DNA of 45,611 nt from Nitrososphaerales archaeon (GTDB lineage Archaea; Thermoproteota; Nitrososphaeria; Nitrososphaerales; CADDZS01): positions 1 to 45,611 of the forward strand of contig JASHPO010000005.1 in assembly GCA_030038075.1 (NCBI GenBank), in the 5' to 3' direction. Positions 40,737 through 45,611 of this stretch are shown piece by piece. Numbering within the stretch: the stretch's first letter is position 1; each line of letters begins with the position of its first letter. The notes under the pieces are model-generated. The model saw only the letters and a program-made list of their open reading frames with translations. It was not told the origin of the DNA and ran no database searches. Position numbers and translations under genes: made by a program.

Positions 40737-41165
40737 TCACGTTTTCTTTGAAGTTTCTCTGGCAAATTCCTCGTAGATCTGCTTGACCCGTGTGGCTGAC
40801 AGCCTGTCCGCCCCCTCGACCACTCCCTTCTCGGTTACCTTGATGGAATCCATTACTAGGATTGCACCGATATCCTCTCTGAGCTTGGTCATTCCGGGGA
40901 AGGCCCTCGCCAGCCTTTCATTTAGGGCTCTCAAATCGAATGGCTTTTCGAGCAGATCAATTTCTCTGACAAACGACCCGTTGAGCACAACTCTCATGGT
41001 ACTTTCGCCGCCTCCGACGACTGATCCAAGTACCAAATTCAGTTTCTCGTCGATACCCATGAGCTCCCCGCTGTACTGCTTTCCGTCGCCGGTAGAAACG
41101 CTTACCCGCCTACCAACCATCGCAACAAGTTCTTCTGAAAATCTTCTGTTTCCAATGCTTGACAA
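40737..41165 (-). CDS. Lsm-domain protein with C-terminal extension
   Basis: A 142-residue archaeal Sm-like protein. The Sm1 motif is in RRVSVSTGDGKQYSGELMGI followed by DEKLNLVLGSVVG and VVLNGSFVREIDL (Sm2). A C-terminal region of about 65 residues follows (RALNERLARAFPGMTKLRED to QIYEEFARETSKKT), as in SmAP3-type proteins. Sm-like proteins form rings and bind U-rich RNA. It lies 60 bp upstream of tgtA on the same strand and may be in its operon. Start TTG 41165. Confidence 0.88.
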   Translation of the reverse strand: MSSIGNRRFSEELVAMVGRRVSVSTGDGKQYSGELMGIDEKLNLVLGSVVGGGESTMRVVLNGSFVREIDLLEKPFDLRALNERLARAFPGMTKLREDIGAILVMDSIKVTEKGVVEGADRLSATRVKQIYEEFARETSKKT

Positions 41166-41342
41166 ATTTCTATCAAAAAACTCCTAGTTTCTAGGCTAAC
41201 TTTCAGTGTAGAGTTATTTGCGTTTCTAATTGCGATAATAAGTCTTCTCGAATGATCGAACGTTTTTCAGTAGCTCGACGCGTTGACGAAATCAAATGGA
41301 TTTAGGCCACAAGACGAAATGCATTTTTGAAAACTGCGTTGG

Positions 41343-41382
41343 ATATATATAGGCACGACGAGAATTTTTCTGCCGAGTCGTG
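41343..41382 (+). promoter_or_regulatory. TATA box and inverted repeat before the site-2 protease
   Basis: ATATATATA (41343-41351) is followed by CACGAC (41354-41359) and GTCGTG (41377-41382), a 6-bp inverted repeat with inner AGA/TCT pairing. It covers the expected transcription start and lies 22 bp before TTG 41404, so it could be an operator or an mRNA hairpin. Confidence 0.45.
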
Positions 41383-41403
41383 TCAGAATCGTAAGATCTA
41401 CGA

Positions 41404-42081
41404 TTGGCTCTCCCGAAATTTAGTGCGAGTGCTTTGTCTTCCCAATTCACACCTAGAGAAATTCCCTCGATCATACTAGCGTGGGCCGTAATTTCGGTTG
41501 GGGTCAGCTACACTTATGTCCTTGGAGCTGCGGGAGGAAACACCCAAGATATCCAGTACGTCGTAGCTGCCTGCGTTGCTACCGTTACGGGATTCGTTCT
41601 TCACGAAATGGGGCATAAATTTGTCGCAATAAGGCACGGTTATGTCGCTCACTTTCAAATATGGATATGGGGAATTGCTCTCGCCTTGTTTACGGCCGTA
41701 CTATCAGGTGGAAGATTATTTTTCGGGGCGCCAGGCGCAGTCTACATTGCGCCTGCTGCCGCAATGGGCGCTTATGGCTATTATTCAGCCAACCAGAGGA
41801 TGAGAGATCCTGATCAGGAGAACATGATAATCTCCGCGGCTGGTCCAGGCATAAACTTGGCGTTCGCGATATGCTTCCTAATTGTGTACGAAGTGACGAA
41901 TGCCCTCTTTCTCGGACTGGTAGCGGCTTTCGGTTTTGAGCTCAATGTCGTACTTGGTTCATTCAACATGCTTCCAATTCCACCGCTTGATGGATACAAG
42001 GTGTTCAAGAATAATATCCCGATAGCTCTAGCGATAGCGCTACCGCTATGGGGAATGTTTCTTTACTTCTTCATCCTGTAA
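41404..42081 (+). CDS. Site-2 protease family membrane metalloprotease
   Basis: A 225-residue M50-type intramembrane protease. The zinc motif HEMGH is at about residues 67-71 in GFVLHEMGHKFVAIRHGYVA, and the third ligand is in NMLPIPPLDGYKVFKNN. Five or six hydrophobic segments surround them (for example IILAWAVISVGVSYTYVLGA, LFLGLVAAFGFELNVVLGSF). The enzymes cut membrane-bound regulators in stress or differentiation pathways. No PDZ domain is seen, which is usual for archaeal members. Start TTG 41404. It converges on rpl12 with a 41-bp gap. Confidence 0.92.
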   Translation: MALPKFSASALSSQFTPREIPSIILAWAVISVGVSYTYVLGAAGGNTQDIQYVVAACVATVTGFVLHEMGHKFVAIRHGYVAHFQIWIWGIALALFTAVLSGGRLFFGAPGAVYIAPAAAMGAYGYYSANQRMRDPDQENMIISAAGPGINLAFAICFLIVYEVTNALFLGLVAAFGFELNVVLGSFNMLPIPPLDGYKVFKNNIPIALAIALPLWGMFLYFFIL

Positions 42082-42122
42082 GGATGTATCTGGTAGGCCA
42101 TTCCGGTCTGACGAAATTACGA

Positions 42123-42428
42123 CTAGCCGAAAAGGCTGGAAAGCCCTTCGAGGGCCTCTTCTTCCTTCTTCTCTTCGGCCTTTTCTTCCTTCGGCTTTGC
42201 AGCTTGCGCCGCTGGTGCAGCTGCCGCAGGTGCCGCTACCATTGCTGGAGCAGCGGAGGCGTTCTTTAACGCCTCGTCAATGTTAACCTCACCCAAAGCT
42301 GAAACAAGAGCTTTCACCCTGATTTCGTCGGGTTTGGCACCCGCTGACGAGATTACCTTCATGACATTCTCTTCATTGACCGGCTGATTAAGCTTGTGAA
42401 GCAAAAGCGCAGCGTATACGTATTCCAT
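42123..42428 (-). CDS. rpl12: Ribosomal stalk protein L12/P1
   Basis: A 101-residue acidic stalk protein. From ATG 42428 it opens MEYVYAALLLHKLNQPVNEE and keeps the helix VMKVISSAGAKPDEIRVKAL, then VSALGEVNIDEALKNA. A flexible Ala/Pro-rich hinge and a Glu/Lys segment follow, ending in LEGLSSLFG, the archaeal/eukaryotic stalk tail that binds translation factors. The in-frame extension upstream to 42554 is not family-like. TCTTATATAC (42460-42469, minus strand) is centred about 36 bp upstream. Confidence 0.95.
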   Translation of the reverse strand: MEYVYAALLLHKLNQPVNEENVMKVISSAGAKPDEIRVKALVSALGEVNIDEALKNASAAPAMVAAPAAAAPAAQAAKPKEEKAEEKKEEEALEGLSSLFG

Positions 42429-42459
42429 TGAAATCGCAAAAAGACACGTTATGTTCTTC

Positions 42460-42469
42460 TGTATATAAG
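42460..42469 (-). promoter_or_regulatory. TATA box of rpl12
   Basis: TCTTATATAC on the minus strand, centred about 36 bp before ATG 42428, giving a leader of roughly 10 nt. Confidence 0.55.
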
Positions 42470-42532
42470 AATTCGGCTGAGCGGCTAGAAAACCCGAGGT
42501 CGGATCATTCAAGAAAACTAGCGAAACGGAAC

Positions 42533-43429
42533 TTACTTGAGAGTCTTGATCCATTCGACGACTCTCGTGACTCCCTCGTCAAAACCCACAATGGGTTCGT
42601 AGCCGAGTTTCCTGCGCAGCTTCTCTATGCTCGGATAGGATATCATCGGATCTGTTTCGAATTCCGTCCTCGGCGGAAGCAGTTCTAGCTCAGAACTCGA
42701 ATTGGTAACTTTCTTGATACGCTCCGCCATTTCTCTGACTGACATCTTGTTGCCCGACCCTACGTTGAAAGCTTCGCCAACGGCTTCATCTTTTGTCAGT
42801 ATCAACTCTGCGATTCGTCCATAGTTTCTGGCATACGTCGGATCTGTGACGTCCTGACCCGAGTTGTACAAGGGTATTTTCTGGTTTGCCAGGCACGCGC
42901 GGACAAATCGCGGGAAAGCTCTCGTCTGCGGCTCCCACTCTCCGAATAACAGCCAGCTCCTAGTGATGGATACTTTGAGTTTCTTGTGAATTGAATAACT
43001 TCTCACCAGAGTTTCGGAAACGACTTTGCTGTAGTCGTAGGGCAGTCTTGGGTTAAACGGCGTCGCCTCTGTGGCGGGTCTGTCGGCAGGCACTCCGTAG
43101 ACGTTAGCGCTGGAGGCATACAGGAACCTCTCCACATTTTTCCTTGAAGAAAGCTCGAGCAGATTCAGAGTCCCGAAGCAATTCACTTTGTAAGTGGCGT
43201 AAGGATCCTCCGTGGTTTTTTTGATGTCCGCAAGCGCGGCGAGGTGAATCACCGCGTCAAAATTTTCCTTCGCGAGCCTTCCAAAAACAAACTCGCTGTC
43301 TGTGATGTCTCCTAGAAGATCGGATCCCTCTGTAATGTCGAGACCAATAATTTCAAACCCCCTGCTTCTCAAATGGTCGCAAAGATGCTTGCCGACAAAG
43401 CCGTTGATTCCGGTAATCAAAATCCGCAT
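42533..43429 (-). CDS. NAD-dependent nucleotide-sugar epimerase/dehydratase
   Basis: A 298-residue short-chain dehydrogenase of the extended type. The NAD-binding loop is MRILITGINGFVGKHLCDHL (GxxGxxG), followed by NFDAVIHLAALADIKKTTED, YASSANVYGVPADRPATEAT, and the YDYSKVVSETL active-site motif (YxxxK) with a Ser in SSANVYG. GEAFNVGSGNKMSVREMAE is the substrate region. It fits UDP-glucose 4-epimerase or a related dehydratase for surface glycans; the substrate is not determined. It lies 104 bp upstream of rpl12 on the same strand. Confidence 0.92.
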   Translation of the reverse strand: MRILITGINGFVGKHLCDHLRSRGFEIIGLDITEGSDLLGDITDSEFVFGRLAKENFDAVIHLAALADIKKTTEDPYATYKVNCFGTLNLLELSSRKNVERFLYASSANVYGVPADRPATEATPFNPRLPYDYSKVVSETLVRSYSIHKKLKVSITRSWLLFGEWEPQTRAFPRFVRACLANQKIPLYNSGQDVTDPTYARNYGRIAELILTKDEAVGEAFNVGSGNKMSVREMAERIKKVTNSSSELELLPPRTEFETDPMISYPSIEKLRRKLGYEPIVGFDEGVTRVVEWIKTLK

Positions 43430-43542
43430 GAATTATCTGTGAGATCAAATTCGAAATAAACGGGATTAAAGAGTTAGCCGGTGAGCAATAAGAAATCAAT
43501 ACTGCAATAAGATTAAAGACGACCCGACCTTAGGTTGCGAAC

Positions 43543-43836
43543 ATGCCGAAGCCGAAGAAGGGCGAAATCTACGGAACGTTCAACAACGAAATGTGTTATG
43601 AGAGAGGGCTTGCGAAGCTCAAAAACATCAAAGGAATTGAGATTCTGCCGCTTGACGAGTTCACGATCAAGATTGTTTTGAAGAAACCAAATTCTGCTGT
43701 AGAAAGGGCCGTGAATGAGGCGATTAACAGTTCGAAGGGGTACGTCGAAATAGAGCTTGAAACTATAAACGCGCTAAAAGCCAACAAAGAAAAGAAGGCA
43801 GAGACTGGAGTACTTGACACGCCTTTCTATGGCTAG
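43543..43836 (+). CDS. Uncharacterised small basic protein
   Basis: A 97-residue protein from ATG 43543. MPKPKKGEIYGTFNNEMCYE is followed by a beta-alpha-beta-looking middle (LAKLKNIKGIEILPLDEFTI, KIVLKKPNSAVERAVNEAIN) and YVEIELETINALKANKEKKA. It looks like a small, possibly nucleic-acid or ribosome-associated protein by size and charge, but no family is recognised. GATTAAAGA (43510-43518) lies about 29 bp upstream. It converges with the small gene at 43833, overlapping the stop codons. Confidence 0.65.
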   Translation: MPKPKKGEIYGTFNNEMCYERGLAKLKNIKGIEILPLDEFTIKIVLKKPNSAVERAVNEAINSSKGYVEIELETINALKANKEKKAETGVLDTPFYG

Positions 43837-43973
43837 GGGTTTTCCCTTCCGAATTCTTCTTTGCCGATCTCTTCTTCGCTTTCTACGTCCTCAGCTTCTT
43901 TTTCCAGAACTCGGGCTTCACTAGCTTGAGTCCTCTTGCTTATTTTTTTACGAGTTTTCTTCGTTTGTGCCAT
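43833..43973 (-). CDS. Very small charged protein
   Basis: A 46-codon frame from ATG 43973 to a TAG at 43833. Its basic first half (MAQTKKTRKKISKRTQ) is followed by an acidic half (EKEAEDVESEEEIGKEEFG). The charge layout and clean start suggest a genuine small protein, perhaps disordered and nucleic-acid or chaperone related. Its stop shares bases with the stop of the facing gene. There is no family match, and I cannot see a clear promoter. Confidence 0.45.
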   Translation of the reverse strand: MAQTKKTRKKISKRTQASEARVLEKEAEDVESEEEIGKEEFGRENP

Positions 43974-44045
43974 TTACCTATCAACACGCTGCCTTGAAGG
44001 CTCAATAGATCCAAGGAAAACAAATAGCTGGAATTAAAGAATTTA

Positions 44046-44066
44046 GAGAGAAGAAAGTCTTCTCTC
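44046..44066 (-). terminator. Strong hairpin after the cupredoxin-like gene
   Basis: GAGAGAAGA (44046-44054) and TCTTCTCTC (44058-44066) form a perfect 9-bp stem with a 3-nt loop, starting 6 bp after the minus-strand stop at 44073 and followed by TAAATTCTTTAATT. A likely terminator. Confidence 0.6.
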
Positions 44067-44072
44067 ACAGAG

Positions 44073-44657
44073 TTATGGACCGACAGTTACAGTTCCATTT
44101 TCGTATGGGTAAATGACGCTCTGGATGGTGTAGGTTCCAGTCTCGTTGAACGTGAAAGTGAAGGTTCCTCCTGTGGCAGCTCCAGCCGCTGCAGCGAGAG
44201 TTCCGGACTTGAACAAGTCGGGCGAGCATGTAGGGGTAGGAGTGCACGAGGTTGCCGCTATCTGGTTCGCGACGCCATCGTCATTCTTCCAGTCTACACT
44301 CGCGTTAGCACTCAAGGAGATTGTAATGGGATTCGGAAGGAAGGCTTGGTACCGATCAAGGGACGCCCCGTCAGTGATGTAAACAATAACGAGGGCGGAT
44401 ACCACAGAGTGCTGAGGCGAGTAAGTAACACCGGGAGGTAAAGTTGAGGTAAAATTCGATACTGTCGAAAGATTCGAAACGTAAGAGGTGTATATCTCAG
44501 TGGTAGTCGTTGGAAGGCTTCCAGGCAGCACCGTCGCCACATAATATCCAGCCAGAATGACCAGTATCAAAGCGACAACAACAAACACCGGGAGAATTGC
44601 AGACATTGATTTCTTCGAACCGATTTTCTTCAAGAATAGATCGTCGAATGGGCTCAA
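44073..44657 (-). CDS. Membrane-anchored cupredoxin-like protein without visible copper ligands
   Basis: A 194-residue protein. The N-terminal membrane segment (AILPVFVVVALILVILAGYYVAT) anchors it outside, with a Ser/Thr-rich linker. The C-terminal 100 residues look like a plastocyanin/cupredoxin sandwich: PNPITISLSANASVDWKNDD, then a Cys pair (TSCTPTPTCSPD), GTFTFTFNETGTYTIQSV, and YPYENGTVTV. In true blue copper proteins the 'NDD..xH' His and the C-x2-HP-x-M loop bind copper; here those places read DGVANQ and SVIYPYENG, so the usual His/Cys/His/Met are absent. It diverges from the Tat-exported molybdenum hydroxylase gene. The start is uncertain (TTG 44657, or TTG 44633 or ATG 44606). Confidence 0.75.
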   Translation of the reverse strand: MSPFDDLFLKKIGSKKSMSAILPVFVVVALILVILAGYYVATVLPGSLPTTTTEIYTSYVSNLSTVSNFTSTLPPGVTYSPQHSVVSALVIVYITDGASLDRYQAFLPNPITISLSANASVDWKNDDGVANQIAATSCTPTPTCSPDLFKSGTLAAAAGAATGGTFTFTFNETGTYTIQSVIYPYENGTVTVGP

Positions 44658-44714
44658 ATTAACTGATATTTAACAGTTGATACGTTACAGACATGATGTG
44701 GATTTGCAAAAAGG

Positions 44715-44720
44715 TATATA
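44715..44720 (+). promoter_or_regulatory. TATA box of the molybdenum hydroxylase operon
   Basis: TATATA (44715-44720) is centred about 32 bp before ATG 44750, with a leader of roughly 6 nt. The minus-strand neighbour has GATATTTAAC (44665-44674) on its own side. Confidence 0.55.
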
Positions 44721-44749
44721 GGCATCCATTCCGCTGAAGATTTCGTATC

Positions 44750-45475
44750 ATGTCCTCGAAGTCAAAGTCTAAAAAGCGCTCACAATCTCCACAACTTGAG
44801 ACTCCTTCGGACGAGAGCTTCAAGCTTAGTAGAAGATCGTTTATGAAGGCAACCGCCGCTGGCGCAGCGGTTGTTGGTGTCGGTTTATCGATGAAGCCGA
44901 CAAAACTTGCCACAACTACGACGAATCCTCCAATATTCAATGACAATCCCGATACTTTTGCACCGGTTTCGATTACTCTAAACGTCAACAGCCAATCGTA
45001 CACAATTACCGTTGAACAGCGCGATATGTTAGTGAACGTTCTTCGCGAGACTATTGGTTTGGTTGGCGTAAAGAGACCGTGTAACAGGATGGAATGCGGT
45101 GGATGCACGGTGATACTTAGCAGTGATGGCGGATCTACGTGGTATCCTGTCTATTCATGCACGGTTCTAGCCTCCAGAGTTCAGGCCCCGACGTATCAAA
45201 TAATGACTGTCGAAGCAAACAACAGTGGACAGTTGCCAAAAGCAGATCCTGTGTTGGCGGCAATCCAGACTGCATGGATTGAAAATGATTCCAGCCAATG
45301 TGGTTATTGCCAGGAAGGAAGAGTAATGGCTGCGACAGCGTTGCTAAAGAGCAATCCAACTCCAACCATACCTGAAATCCAGGCAGGTCTGGAGGGAATT
45401 TTATGTCGTTGCGGGACTTACATCAACGTAATTGCCGCGGTGCAGGCAGCTTCTGCGAGCCTAGCTTCATCTTAA
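44750..45475 (+). CDS. Molybdenum hydroxylase [2Fe-2S] subunit with Tat signal
   Basis: The small iron-sulfur subunit of a xanthine-oxidase-family enzyme (CoxS/XdhC type). The first cluster is held by C111, C116, C119 and C137 (CNRMECGGCTVIL, YSCTVL), the second by C184, C187, C219, C221 (CGYCQEG, CRCGTY). An N-terminal extension of about 55 residues has the twin-arginine signal SRRSFMKATAAGAAVVGVGL, so the folded subunit should be exported, as in PaoA-like enzymes. The large subunit starts 11 bp downstream. The enzyme oxidises an aldehyde or N-heterocycle, possibly in the extracellular space. Confidence 0.93.
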   Translation: MSSKSKSKKRSQSPQLETPSDESFKLSRRSFMKATAAGAAVVGVGLSMKPTKLATTTTNPPIFNDNPDTFAPVSITLNVNSQSYTITVEQRDMLVNVLRETIGLVGVKRPCNRMECGGCTVILSSDGGSTWYPVYSCTVLASRVQAPTYQIMTVEANNSGQLPKADPVLAAIQTAWIENDSSQCGYCQEGRVMAATALLKSNPTPTIPEIQAGLEGILCRCGTYINVIAAVQAASASLASS

Positions 45476-45486
45476 GGTGAAAAAAT

Positions 45487-45611
45487 ATGGGAACTCTAAA
45501 TCTAGTAGGAAATCCGAATCTGTCAAGACGAGATATTTTCAGAAAGATCAGCGGACAAGCCGTATACACCTTCGACATCAATCCAGCACACATTGGGCTT
45601 TCTGCGAACAC
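45487..45611 (+). CDS. Molybdenum hydroxylase large subunit, N-terminus (cut by window edge)
   Basis: Starts at ATG 45487, 11 bp after the small subunit, with an AGGTGA ribosome site at 45475-45480. The 41 visible residues read MGTLNLVGNPNLSRRDIFRK then ISGQAVYTFDINPAHIGLSA, where 'R.D...Ki.GqA.YT.Di' is the typical opening of CoxL/XdhB-type molybdopterin subunits. The catalytic Glu and molybdopterin segments lie beyond the window. Confidence 0.88.
   Translation, partial: MGTLNLVGNPNLSRRDIFRKISGQAVYTFDINPAHIGLSAN

Noticed and set aside
42190-42265. GC-rich repeats of GCTGC type
   Set aside because: They encode the Ala/Pro hinge of ribosomal protein L12.

Overview
The window looks like part of a TACK-group archaeal chromosome, most likely a heterotrophic (non-ammonia-oxidising) member of the Nitrososphaerota/Thaumarchaeota or a close relative. 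The signs are: a LysW carrier protein with a LysX/ArgX ATP-grasp ligase beside argG and argH; ribosomal protein eL38; the acidic stalk protein L12/P1; archaeosine tRNA-ribosyltransferase; an Lsm protein; a beta-CASP nuclease; a PAC2 protein; AbrB-PhoU regulators; TATA boxes placed for leaderless or near-leaderless transcripts; many TTG and GTG starts; and Thr/Ser-rich membrane-anchored exported proteins. I found no rRNA, tRNA, CRISPR array or intact insertion sequence. The lineage is an inference, not proven by a marker gene.

Layout. 0-5 kb: a glycosyltransferase cut by the left edge, small regulators, phosphoglycerate kinase and a poorly coding stretch. 5-12.6 kb: an accessory catabolic-looking block with a TPP-dependent decarboxylase/synthase-like enzyme, two small membrane proteins, an amidohydrolase, a broken Rieske ferredoxin, an orphan family-5 solute-binding protein and a DapA-superfamily lyase. 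12.6-14.4 kb: an AT-rich gap, an unknown protein and, hidden on the minus strand, the decayed 3' end of a family-B DNA polymerase. 14.4-20.2 kb: CorA with an overlapping unknown gene, a stand-alone response regulator diverging from a winged-helix protein, a DUF1614 membrane protein and a membrane-anchored HtrA protease. 20.2-23.5 kb: molybdate handling (Mop/TOBE protein, WtpA-like binding protein) and a ChrA-type transporter, then a frameshifted metallo-beta-lactamase pseudogene.

24.2-30 kb is the arginine block: argF and an ACT-domain protein diverge from argG-argH-lysW-argX/lysX across a promoter region that carries four TGACC half-sites. 30-34 kb: moaA, mocA-like, a DHH phosphoesterase, a CPBP-like membrane protein and a Zn/coiled-coil protein, converging on an AbrB-PhoU regulator. 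35-43.5 kb is mostly housekeeping: isocitrate lyase, eL38, beta-CASP nuclease, PAC2, TgtA, Lsm, a site-2 protease, L12 and a sugar-nucleotide epimerase. 43.5-45.6 kb: two small proteins, a cupredoxin-like exported protein without visible copper ligands, and the start of a molybdenum hydroxylase operon whose [2Fe-2S] subunit has a Tat signal.

Together the genes suggest an organotroph that can build arginine by the carrier-protein route, use a glyoxylate-type bypass, and take up molybdate, make cofactor and export a molybdenum hydroxylase. At least three genes (Rieske ferredoxin, MBL hydrolase, PolB) are decayed while their neighbours are intact.
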